Positions 1 to 11,424 of a stretch of DNA of 64,000 nucleotides are shown here, piece by piece. The stretch covers positions 248,001-312,000 of the forward strand of contig JAIXMP010000034.1 of assembly GCA_025677815.1 (NCBI GenBank), read 5' to 3'. A program made the translations under genes and the position numbers. The stretch comes from Phascolomyces articulosus. Taxonomy: Eukaryota > Mucoromycota > Mucoromycetes > Mucorales > Lichtheimiaceae. Below the pieces are notes generated by a model, which ran no database searches, was not told where the DNA came from, and worked only from the letters and a program-made list of their open reading frames with translations. Within the stretch, counting starts at the first letter, position 1, and each line of letters opens with the position of its first letter.

Positions 1-100
1 TGACCTTTAATGTTTTGAGAGACAGTATTCTACTGTGTCAGTCGAGATGAAATATGAACAATCGATTTATTTCATATTTGGGCAGGATTTATAGCAAGAG

Positions 101-1091
101 TTAACACATGGGTAAATTGATATCACTACCTGGTGCGGTCATGTATAATTTTCGTAAAGGATCTGATACACTGGACACAGCATTGTAGATAAAACCAATT
201 TCTGTATGACCATTTACTATAATTATATTTGTTGGTAAAGAGAAGTTAATGCTTCTCTTTTGGTTGACTTGAACCTTTCTTTTTCAACTGATATAAAGAC
301 AAACGTCTAGTTATTATAAACTTACATGTACCATGCACTTCTCACAAAATGACATCTGTCAATTTAAGGATGGATAAGAGCTTGAGGTGTCGATCATTCG
401 GTTTTGGATCGTGTCCATAACACCAAGAGCTTTAGATATGCAAAGTTACACAGCGTAGCATTGTTTGACAACACGAGTAATTTGCATGAGTAGTTTGAAT
501 ATAAACATCATCCCAGAAAGGTAAATAATGTTTTACTGTGTTGCACCAAGCATAACTGACGTTGATGTATTCACGTAAAGTTTCAAAATCTCCATCCACT
601 TTATACTTGTCAATGATGTAACACGTAATTTCATTTGGAAATCAGTGCATAAAATCGATAAAATGATCAAGTAATTTCTATGAAAATCGTCTTAGCTTCG
701 AAATCAAACTGAAGAGGGGTTGATGTGTTACTGCTGTGGATTGTCTGAGTTTTTAGATGATGATCGAGTAAATGCCGGTGTTCATAACCGTTGGTGAGTA
801 CTGACATGCTTCTTCTTCATTTCCTTGGGTTGAGTACAATAAACCAGTGAGTAGATAATCAGCAGGATTATGTGAATCTTGGCATTAATTGTTTGAGCCC
901 CTAATATTTCTTGGGAAGTTGATTTTTTTTTTCCATCCAAGAAAGACACGTCCAGAAGAGGAAAAGTCGATGGTTATTCTGTTGTTATTTGCTGTAGTAA
1001 AATCATGAATAATATCACTGAATCGTTCAAACACAGGTCTTTTTGTTCTTTTTTGTTCTCTTGGAGAAACTGAAAAAAATAATATTAACAA
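101..1091 (-). pseudogene. degraded protein-coding relic, family not recognised
   Basis: Four coding-like pieces lie in order on the minus strand but cannot be joined in one frame. Bases 1091-753 form one frame interrupted by a TAA at 885-887, with protein-like text on both sides (RPVFERFSDIIHDF before, NPADYLLTGLLYSTQG after). A short piece near 720-660 reads TPLQFDFEAKTIFIEIT before a stop. Bases 641-432 are open for about 69 codons (EITCYIIDKYKVDGDFETLR). Bases 283-101 are open for 60 codons (GHTEIGFIYNAVSSVSDP). The residue composition looks like ordinary protein rather than random AT-rich translation. I do not recognise the family. It could instead be a multi-exon gene with splice sites I cannot place, but the stop at 885-887 has no usable intron around it, so a decayed gene is the simpler reading. 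Confidence 0.4.
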
Positions 1092-1581
1092 ATAAAGAGA
1101 TGGTCATTTGCTTTTCTTTTTGTCTTTCATTCTCCTTTACGTCCGATTGGATCGAGAGAAAAATACTATATTGCGATGAAGAACTGAGTTTTGATTTAGA
1201 CTTTTTCGATCTTGTTTTTTCTTAGTATGATCTGTTTTCGAGAAAGGTGGCGTTTGACACGAAAGAAAAGGGGTGAAAAAGAAATATCAACTCCTCTATG
1301 CAACTAAGCATATTACCCTTTTTTTTCTATTGCTAATGAAATAACATAAACAAACAGGAATTGTTGGCTTATACTTTTATATTAAAATAAAGCATTTTGT
1401 ATGACCTGCTATCTATCATCATTTTTTTCAGTCAAATAATATTGATATTAAGGGGGAAAAATGAATATAAACTTTTGGATGTAGGGTGGTTCGCTATAAA
1501 GAGGTTGCAGTTGGTGTAATAAGCATAGTATTCATGCTGTTGGTTCGCAGGTTGAATTTTTTACTATGACAATAAATCCGG
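1092..1581. other. intergenic, no gene seen
   Basis: AT-rich sequence with short T and A tracts and many stops in all frames. It precedes the more GC-rich locus at 1.58 kb and probably includes its promoter, but no distinct element could be assigned. Confidence 0.4.
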
Positions 1582-1632
1582 GTGCCTGCTTTTTTTTTCT
1601 TTACCCCATTGCCGCATTTCCGTTTTATTACC

Positions 1633-3231
1633 ATGGTTTACACCGTTTACGATCTGCCTCAAGTCGCATTCAGCGTTCTCAATTTCTGCCGCTTAGTATT
1701 ACCCTATGTGGTTTGCTATTGCCTCTGGTTTCATGGTTACATCCCCACTGTTATTGCCCTCGTTGGCTTCATTTCCCTCGCGCCGTGTTGTACATTTGTA
1801 CGTACTTTCATCGTTGCTTTTTGCACATCTGTTGGTTTGATTTCGGCTCCATTGCCATCGTTTTCACTCACCTCACGGTTGCAATTTGTCGGTGAAGTTA
1901 AGGAAGAAGAAGAAGATTTGTGGTGTGTCCGTGGTATTACAGGCTTGCGTGTTTGCCCAGAAGCTGAAGAGCTTTTCGAGAGTTTCTCTCAATTTGGCGT
2001 TGGTTCCGTCCGTGGTCCTTCTGCTACGGCCGTCCCTTATTTTGCTAAGACACCGCTTGCTGGTCAACGGTTGTCATTGGGCTTGCCCGAATGCGGTAAG
2101 GTGACTGTGTCGTCGTCGCCCATCAAGGAATCTACTCTCATGGAGCACGATTTCGAAATGGCTACATTAGTCGAACAGTTTGACGCCATGCATTTGCATG
2201 ATAATGCTCCTGTTCACATCGTAGACCATATGACACCTGCTCCGCTCCATGATGAGGACTTGATGTCGGTTGACATGCCTTTGGAAGGTGATTCTTCCAT
2301 CGTGCATATTGAAAATGCTTCTTCTTCTTCAACTCCCTCTGTCTCTGACATGGAGTTAGATGTTTTGTCTTTTGACGATCATCTTGATACTCACGATCTT
2401 AGACATACAGTGTACATCCCCTTTGCTCCCTTGTGGTCATTGGACTGGTCCCTGCCTGTAGAGTTGAGCACAGTCGAGGACACACACGCTACTGATGCTA
2501 TGCAAGTCGATGAGGTATTCATAATTTTGAATGCCCTTCGATCGATGCTCCCATCGGTAGATGTTGGGGAATCTCCTGTGTGGTCTTCTGAGGGTGATGC
2601 CTTGGATGTACCTTATTCCAACTATCCTTTTGAGCATACCCCCATTGTAACTTCTGTTCCTTGGGTTTGGTCCCTGCCATTGCTCATAGTCGAGGACACG
2701 ATGATTGATCGAGATGTGCACTTGGATGCTTTGTCTTCTTCTTCGGAAGGTGACCTTCCATCGATGCCATCCTTGGCTTTTGAAGAGGACACTCCTATGA
2801 TGCGGCCAGGACAAGAGGGTGATGCCTCAACTGAGCCAACTATTTCGCGAGAAGAACAGCATACTGCTAATTATCAGTCCCTGCTTTTTCAAACTCCCTT
2901 CGTACCCTCGTGGTCGGAGACTGAGTCCCTGCGTTTGGGTACAGTTCAAGAGGACACAGCCTAAGAACGGGTTGTTCACGAATTGGATGTGTTGTCTTCG
3001 GATAACCTTTCAAGTATGGCTTCTCCGGCTAATGGGCGGGACGCTCCTGTGCTCGGGCTAGCTGCTGAGGGTGATTCCTCCACTTCCCATCGAAATGAAG
3101 AAGAGACCTCTGTGCTGACGGAACTTGTTCCTGATGATATTGTCTCATTTACCACGACCACCGCTGCTGCCACCACCACCATCTCCCATCCGACTTCGTC
3201 CCCCCTCGGTATTGTCTTCGCCAGCAATTGA
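1633..3231 (+). CDS. repetitive acidic protein of unknown function, interrupted by an in-frame stop
   Basis: An open frame runs from ATG 1633 (or an in-frame ATG at 1582) to a TAA at 2962-2964, and the same frame continues open to 3231. The N-terminal 80 residues are hydrophobic with several possible membrane segments. From about residue 190 the protein is acidic and Ser-rich and carries about three imperfect repeats of roughly 75 residues, each with a Trp-containing block, a VEDT or VQEDT block and a block like VHLDALSSSSEGD. The TAA falls inside the third repeat, and repeat text resumes in the same frame after it (VHELDVLSSD), so the stop interrupts a once-continuous frame. Near 3225 protein-like text moves to another frame (AIDALRQELQDECDAIEEWC, ending near 3296). 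Base composition is visibly more GC-rich than the flanks. No family recognised; it may be a decaying gene or an element-derived gene. Confidence 0.45.
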
Positions 3232-3296
3232 TGCTTTGCGTCAAGAATTGCAGGATGAATGTGATGCCATTGAAGAATGGTGTGACCTTTTTTTGA

Positions 3297-4187
3297 GTAA
3301 GTTATTATTTTTCTTGTTGTTTTTTTAAAAATGGGATAAATGAAATTTATATTCATTAATTTTTTTTCTTATTCTTATAATTTTTTATACTAGATTAATT
3401 CAATCAAAGGATCGTTTGGGTTATGTTTTTTTGCGGTTGGATTTCTTGTATCAATACAAGAAAGGTTTTACAGAAGGATGTGATCTTTGCCCTCCTCTTT
3501 TTTTATTCGTTCGTGTTGTTGTGTGTGTACGTGTGTTGAAAGTTTGTTGTGGAGAATTCCCTTTGCCGACCTTTTTGGTAAGTAATCAACATTCATATAT
3601 ACTCTTTTCATACATTATTTATGTGTACATTATATTGATCTTTTTATATTTATATTTATTAGGTGTGGTTTGGGTTTTGCCTGATTGGCACGTTTGTGTG
3701 TATGCATGTTTTTTCCGCCTGTGTTGTTCAGGTGTATGGTTTGTTTGCCAATCGTTTGGGTATGTACTATTTTTTTTATTACTCTATTGATAATTCACTG
3801 TTGTTCTTTGAATATAAAATAATAACATAGCTTTCTTTTTTTTTTTTTAGTATCCAGTTGCCTTGCGGTTTGGTGTTATCGTTGTCGTGGTGTCGGTTTC
3901 GCGTGTGAGCTGTGCCTGTGTTGGGGTATGCCTGAGTTGTCGTTTGGGTTATGCCCGCACGCATTCGTGATTTTGTCATGTTGCGTTTTGGAGTTTCCAG
4001 GACAGCTGTTGTCATGGTAAGTTTATTTATTAAATTAACATCTCATTTTTATAAAAATAATCAGCTGTACCTGATTACTAATTTAACGTATCAATAATAT
4101 TTATTTTTGTGTAGGTTTTGTGTGCCGTGTCGTCTGCTTGGCGTCGCTGTGGGCGACAATCCGTCGCGTTTGGGTTCGGTGGGATAA
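3297..4187 (+). other. GT-rich tail with four intron-like GT-AG segments
   Basis: Four well-formed intron candidates are visible at 3297-3393, 3578-3662, 3760-3850 and 4017-4114, each with GTAAGT or GTATGT at the donor and a T-rich tract ending in TAG or AG. The segments between them (3394-3577, 3663-3759, 3851-4016, 4115-4187) join into one open frame of about 170 codons ending at TAA 4185-4187. The translation is Cys-, Val-, Phe- and Leu-rich. The strand has few A residues, so stops are rare by composition and openness is weak evidence of coding. The frame does not join to the last protein-like frame of the upstream exon (off by one). It may be the spliced 3' part of the upstream gene, damaged, or a spliced non-coding tail. 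Confidence 0.3.
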
Positions 4188-6900
4188 AGAGGTTTGGCAA
4201 GGCAGCTTTCAGTGGATGATCTCTTTGGAGCAAAGGTTGTAGGGTAGTAGGAAAGCTCCTGCACTATAGTCACCGGGAGTGAAAGGGTATGAGTATACTG
4301 CAGCTTGGCTCTGGTCAAAGGCTGCTTTGGTGGGTAAGATGTTGTTGTGGTGGAGTGAAAGGAATGGGTCTTTTGTAAAATGTTACCTTTTATGTTGTTG
4401 GGGGGTTACATAATGAATAGGGTATATATATTGGAACACCGGAAGATCTTGGATATTATCTATGCAACGACAGGTTTCTTATTAATGACAAGACTCATTT
4501 GGTTATTTAATTATTGATGGTAAGTGAATCATTTCATTCTTATTTTTTTTTCATATAATTCCAAACCAAAAGAAACAGTAATCTTACAAATTTATTTTGT
4601 ATAATTTTTATGTGGGTTCCCTTTATATCAATTTGTTCTTATATCTTTATGAGAATGAAATTGTTATAAAGGGAAATCGATTAGAAATTATTTTGTCAAG
4701 GTCGAAAATTTGGCGTTATTGTTGTCATTATCAAGAACCATTTACAGTTTGCCAACCAAACAAAAAAAAAAAAACCAAAGATTCTTTTTAAAGTTCCTTT
4801 ATGACACACCTATCCCTTCTGAGGCGTAAAAGCTCGTTACATTGATACAAAAGGCTCATTCCAAGTAGCTCTGCTACAGCAATGTCTTATCCATCGAAGT
4901 CAGTCTTTGGCTATCCAGGTTGTGGTATATTCATACTCTGGATCTCCCACCGACTATAGTGTGGGGTCTTTTCTGCTACTCTCCCTTTGTTTCAAGGGGA
5001 TCTGAAGCTGGGAGTTGCCTTGTCAAACCTTGGCAATGGTATGGTTACTTGGTGGTGATGCCGCGCTGGTGGTGAAAGGCTGTACACAATTGTGTATGGT
5101 TTTTTTCCAGGCTAGCCGAATAAACAAAATGTTTTTTCTTACGTGGTGGTGAGGAAATCATTTTTCTTTTGGAGGAGGAGAATCCCGTCTTTGGCTTGAA
5201 AAGGATGTTTGTTACGCTTTGTTTTCCTTTGGTAGTTGGCAGCCACTATTGGAACATGGGACCCTTTTGTCTCTTTCATGACACCAAGTCATTTTCAATT
5301 TAATTTATTTATTCTTGGAAATGGATTGTATACTGTCTTTATGGCATTATATTTGGAGTCACAAGTGATTGGGAACCTTTTCTAGTTTTTTTTTCAGTTA
5401 ACATACTACTGGTCAAAACATGAAAAGGAGGGGGAGTAAATATATCCGTATCATTCATCGATACAGTCATCAATAATATTTTATTTTGGTCTCTCTTCAA
5501 GCCAATTTACGTTCGACGTTTTGAATCTGACAGTACAATTATCAAGGGCGTTTGATATTATATTCTATGCCAAAAAAAAATTGTTGGCTGCATCAAGACG
5601 GAATGATGAGAACATTTTCCCCTTAGGTATATGCATGGTGATAATAAGGCACTCTTTTGACGATTTCGTTCTGGCACAAAAAGCAACAAACAAACATCTA
5701 TCAAAACCTCAAAAGTAAAGGTGGCGCGATACAAATCTTTTAGGCGCATAAAAATCGAATCACTAAACAAGACATCAACGATAATTATACCATCATCAAG
5801 CACGCGTATACTAAGGGCGAAGAATCAAATCCCACTTTATTTTTTGTCCGTCCCAACAGCATACAAATTCTGCTACATTAAGAAATCAAGAAAAAATCCA
5901 ATAATTTGTTGTTGGGAATAGGACAGGCGATTTGGGATGATCGTATTCAAACAACGTAACGAGATTTCTTTTGGGATGAAATCTTTCTTTCAAGGCAACA
6001 AAAGGAAAATGTGATTCAGTGTATATATTTATACAATGGTCTATCTTTTTTCTTGAAAGGCTATGGTGATATTTATAAACGAGAGGCATTGGGAGAAGCC
6101 AGAGGAAATAGCAGAGTGCATTATCGATGCCATCCTATTATTGATAATGGATTTCGTTATATTACATCCTTTATATATACGTTATCCAGATAATGCACAA
6201 CAATACTCGCTATACAGTATTGTCTGCTTACTAAATGGGATTTGATTCTTTATTCACAATGGTCATTGTTACTACTCTATGTATTTTTCGAACAAGATAC
6301 AGTGGTCAGTTATCTATGCATTCTTCGACGACAAGAAACAATCTAAGTTATTCTTCTTAACGACCACTGTTTATCTGCAAGTTCATTCACATCTTACACT
6401 ATCAGTATCTGCTGTCGAAATGTAATGGTGACCAGTTGGAAAACATGTTATATATATATCAAGCAAAAGTTGACTTCAGTATGGCGGTACACAGAACAAT
6501 ACAATTCATACTATCATGATAGAGCTACACTCAACACTATCTATCCATCGTGGGCAAAAGCGTTGAAGGGGTTCAAGACTATTTTTTAAGACATTATTTT
6601 TGGCAGAATTGGAAATATGATGATAGTAAGCAGTCCATCACGAATATATATGTTCACCATTGCATATATATTCAAATCCAACCAAAACACACGGACGGAT
6701 AGGTGGGCTGCTAAACATACACGTACACACACATACACGAACGAATGGTTTGCTTTATGCATACACACAAATGTTTCAAAACTATCTATCATTTTTTCCA
6801 GTCCTGCTCACTAATATTGTTACCCAACTGGTTCCATATTCAGAAGAGCAACACACATACAAACAAGGCACCTAACTTCAATCAAAAAAAAGGTACGTTG
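4188..6900. other. long intergenic region, no gene supported
   Basis: Frames here are open only for 60-80 codons and show no recognised motif. The part from about 4790 to 5270 is somewhat more GC-rich and may be a continuation or relic of the upstream locus. The remainder is AT-rich with scattered homopolymer runs. Confidence 0.4.
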
Positions 6901-8040
6901 ATAAATTTTAATGTAAATCTGGTATAATGTGAAACGTTGGTATCATGGCTGGTATGTCTGTGATGAAGTTACAAAAAAAAAAAGAAAAGAAAAGAAAAAA
7001 TACTGTGAAAAAAAAATACATACACCTTCCTCCCCCCTAAAAAAAATCCATAAAAAATACCCTTCAAAAAAAACACTCTTCCAAAAAAAAAAAAATACTT
7101 CTCAAAAAATACCCTCTCAACAACATCCATTCTCCAAATTTCAACATTACTGTACAAAAGTGTCAATCAAAAATATCAACGAGGCAAATACAAAGAAAAT
7201 CAAGATGATGTGTTGTTTCGATGAACGGGGATACATGAACAAAAAGGCGTCAACATCAACAAAAAAAAAAAAGAAATTCTTACCAAATTGACGACGAGTT
7301 CAAGATCAAGAATTATATAAAAAAAACAGTACACTAATCAATCTCAAACAAAACAAGCATCACTTTGGCTAAACTTGTCCGTTATCAAACCCGATGAAGA
7401 CAAGAAGCATATCATTATCATCACTGAAAAAAAAATCTCAAGTTCATTATTATCATTCACAACGAAGACGACATTCAACAAGTTGATTATCGTCCAAGAA
7501 ATCAAGTTACCAATACCAATGCCAAAATTAATGAATCAAGAGTCAAACAAAAAAAGCTTACATTATTCACAACACAATCAAGAATACAATGGTGAAATCG
7601 TGTCTATTATCAGCATGGAAACAAAAATTTCAAGGATGATCATTCATTTACAAAAGAAAACATACAAGATTCACCATCCATTTATTCTTCTTTCAAGGCA
7701 TTATATATCAACCGGAGCGATGGTCTGGCATGTCAAAGAAAAAAATTGGTTGCCATCTCGCGTTACACTCTTGTCTACCACCAAATCAAGATTCAAAAAA
7801 AAAATATGAATGAAATCTTTGTGGAATCGAGCGACCATCATTTTGAACATAAAAAATATTTCGTACCAACACTAACATTATTATTCATCTAACTATAACT
7901 CCATCGTTTTATATCTCACCTCCCTTTCACATACACACAAAATATGTTGTAGTATCTTTATACTCCCGCTCCTCCACCTCCCCACACAAAAAAAAAGAAA
8001 AGAAAAAAAAGAGTAATAATTCATCACAGGCAACAGTCAA
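6901..8040. other. A/C-skewed low-complexity region
   Basis: The plus strand is dominated by A and C with long A runs and little T or G, for example around 6970-7120, 7540-7800 and 7980-8020. Frames of 120 and 144 codons occur (6929-7291 and 7375-7809), but their translations are Lys, Ile, Ser and Thr rich without domain character, which is what this composition gives by chance. It resembles an untranslated leader or promoter-type tract rather than coding sequence. Confidence 0.35.
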
Positions 8041-11000
8041 GTACTAACATGAGCAGAATTACTTAGATACAGACATTATTATTTGTTCAATGGCACGTTT
8101 TTTTGTTCGTTACGTAAAAATCAAGTAACTATCTCTTAATTCCATATATTATTATAATAATATACCTCTTTCCTTTCTAATATTAAATATTCAATAAATA
8201 AAGTATATGTGTTTGCTTAATTATAAAACATTTATATATGTTTAAATGTCTCATAAATGTTGCCCAATGTAAACAAAATAGCATTATAGTATCTAGCTAC
8301 GCCAACACCTCATTTTTGCAATCCCGTTTTTTGGAAACTCTACGCTTCTTGGAATTATTATGATTATATAATGACAACTGCTAGGTAATGTGTTCCCAAA
8401 CTTTGCAAAATTCTGTTATCTGCTTCATTTTTCATGGAGTTCCCTGCTTACAAAAACTGGAGGTTAACTGTATGGTACCTTAATACTTATGTCAATGTAT
8501 TGGTGGGTAAAGCATCCATCTTTTCTTATATAATTATTTATAATAAAACTACTTTTTCCCTGAGCGGATCGACTCGTATTCCTGGTCATTGATTAGATTT
8601 TAGTACATGGTCACCTATATTCTTCATTTTTTGTTATTGTCATTTGCCATTTCATCTACTGAAAGTGACATTGGAAATAAATCGAAATAACTTTTTGGAG
8701 CTGGTCTATCCGTCCCGTCTGTTACACTAACGCTGTTTAAGTTTCCTTAATCCGATTGCATTTTGACACATTTAAGATTCGGGATACCGAGGGAAGAAAA
8801 AAAGTAGCCTTGGTGAGCGACACATCATCATAGGCATGTAAATAACAAAAAGTACATTTTATGATACGTCAACATCATCTGTTATAACTCAAAGTACTTA
8901 CTTTTTAAAATAATAGTAACTGTTAACATTTACTTACTATCGTACTTACGAGCAGTGATGTCTGTTTTAATTCTTTATGCTATAATCGAAGATTGAGTTG
9001 TTACTAACCAAGGTTAGTTCTCAGTTGGAATATATGTCAAAAATAGTCGTACCCAAGGAACTGGGATTTTATCTCTTCAATTACAGTTTGTTGTAATTGC
9101 GCACTCACAGAAACCTAAATATCACAAGAGTATTCAATATTTATATCGTGGATATCTATCCGAATTTATCATGGAACTTTTAGGGATGAATCATGGTAAA
9201 TTCCTTGTGAAATAAAAAGGATTTATCCAGGTTTACTACTATTGGTTTTACTACACATCCCACTGTTATTTTTTTGGAAAAAAAAGTTATCGTTTTTTTT
9301 CTCAAGAACCAATTTTTGGTCGCTGAAGCTTGTTCACACGAATAAAAAAATCACTGTAATTTCTTGAAATTTACCCATTTATGAAATTAAAAAAAATTGC
9401 ACAACATTCAATAAGCATAAGAAATCACTTGACTCGTGGATAATAACCATTATGGTTTGGTCCAGGTAATTTTGAACAAAAACATCTATAGATCTTTGGA
9501 TTGTACAGGTGCCCAGATCAATTCAAGAAGTTTAAAATCAATGCTTTTATTTGATAGCTCTGTATATATATAAGTAATCGGCCAAGTTGCCCAAATAGAT
9601 AAGGGGTATAAAAATTAGATGACGGAAAGTGTTATATTATGAATCGAGATAACAATCCAAAGTATAGCAAGAAACTTTTATTTCATAATAAAGAAGAATA
9701 ATTTTATGGAGAAGAATAATGCTGTTTGTTACCTGTGATTAGAAATACCCATATGAAATGGATTTCCTTCCAATCTACAGTTTATATTCCAAAAGAGGAT
9801 AAAGTTTTGGAAATCTCAATTGTTACAAAAACATAGTGTCACACACAACACAATTATAATCAATTCAGTACGACAACAGTGCCTATCCAATCGCGGAAAA
9901 AAAGAAAAAAAAACCAACGCCTTTGTGAATAGTTAGCATTCGATTTACATCTTAGAAAACATTGTCAATTATCTCTTGTTAAGTAATGATAGGAGAGAAG
10001 TGATTGCCTGTTACCAATTCGGTTCGAGTACCGTAAATGTAGAACTTTGAACATGCTAATTACAGTTAAAACTGTTATTTTTTTTTTTTATCGCGGTAGT
10101 ATCACAGGATTAGATTGTTGGAATTCGTTGGTGCACACCAAAAAGTAAGTCCAAGCTGAATTTATTTAAACTTTAAAATTCATAACAAATCGCGCCCGAC
10201 ATCATTTTCCAATCAGCTTCAATAACCTACATTATTTATCAATAGCATTGGGAATGTCTTCTTACTCATATCTCAATTACCTACATTCGACATAAATCTG
10301 ATTTGTACGCGGGATCTCTTTTTTTTTATTACGTTTCTAAAGTACTAATGCTATCACAGAAAAAAAACAACAGAGTCTTTTTTCTATTTTTTTTTCAATG
10401 ATCGATGAAGCATTATCCTTCAAAACGCCACCACTTACTAAAATAACATTTTTTTATGGGACCGAAAAAGCACATACTCAAAAGTTGAAGTGTAACTATA
10501 GAATAAATAACATTACGGCTTCCCTTATTGTTGGGACAAAAAGAAAATAGGAGAATTCAGATTATAAATTAGGTTTTTTAGTGAGCTCTGACAAGATCAA
10601 TTATCTTTGGTAACCGTATCTACTATTATTTCTTATACATTGTGAATTTATGGGAAATCATGGTTAAATAGAAAATGCTAAACTGTTGTAATTTTACTCA
10701 ACGTATTAAAGATGAAAATGTTCACATGCCATGATTCCCACCTTTATTCTACTATTGTTTACATCATTCACACGCTTGTTCAAGAATTTATAAAAAAAAA
10801 AAGTACAAAAGAAAGGAGGTTGTTACAGCTGAGAAAAACGTTTCCCATATACTAATGTTATGTGGAAGATATGAATATTCTGTGGTTGTTTACGTGACGA
10901 AATAGACGGCATTATACATAAACTATGAGATATATCGTTCTGTTCTGTTTGTGCTTCCATAATAGTTGTCAAATGCGTTTTTTTGCTCACATGACTCCTC

Positions 11001-11424
11001 TTTTGACTCTACCCCATACCAGATAAGGGAAAGTTCCCATTCATTCATTCTTGCCAATCCATCAGAGATTAACGCGTTATTAAAGAAGAGTGGGGGTACA
11101 TAAAAAACACGATACTGATGATGTAAATCCTTACATGGGAAATCCTCTTTACTTTTCGTTTATGATAGATGTTTGTCACTATACCAGTATTCTGTTTTTT
11201 TTTATTAAACTCTCTTCACTAAAGGAGCTAGAACTTTATTGAAAGGCAATGTGTATTTTTAATTCAACCAGTACTTTCAACAATAAAGTATGTAACATTG
11301 CCTTGTTTCCTGAAACAACGTCGTTTTCTATCATTATTATTCTGGACTTCTTCCTCTTTCACCCTATTTACATTACTTCTTTTATTTCTTCCACTTTTCC
11401 TCATTAATTCTTCTTTGACAGTAT
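8041..11424. other. gene-free AT-rich stretch
   Basis: No frame of 60 codons or more on either strand. Strongly AT-rich with numerous A and T runs. No tRNA, repeat array or recognisable element was found. The last few hundred bases probably hold the promoter of the downstream transporter gene. Confidence 0.5.

Noticed and set aside
4823..5005. Open stretch with RYIDTKGSFQVALLQQC, resembling the Walker B-side segment of Rad51-type recombinases
   Set aside because: Only one short motif-like match, no P-loop upstream, and a stop shortly after; too weak to call a gene or relic.
7375..7809. 144-codon plus-strand frame
   Set aside because: Starts without a plausible ATG context and is Lys/Ile/Ser-rich low complexity from an A/C-skewed tract, with no domain character.
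10018..10032. GGTTCGAGTACC, similar to a tRNA B box
   Set aside because: No A box at a suitable distance and no cloverleaf-forming flanks could be found by eye.
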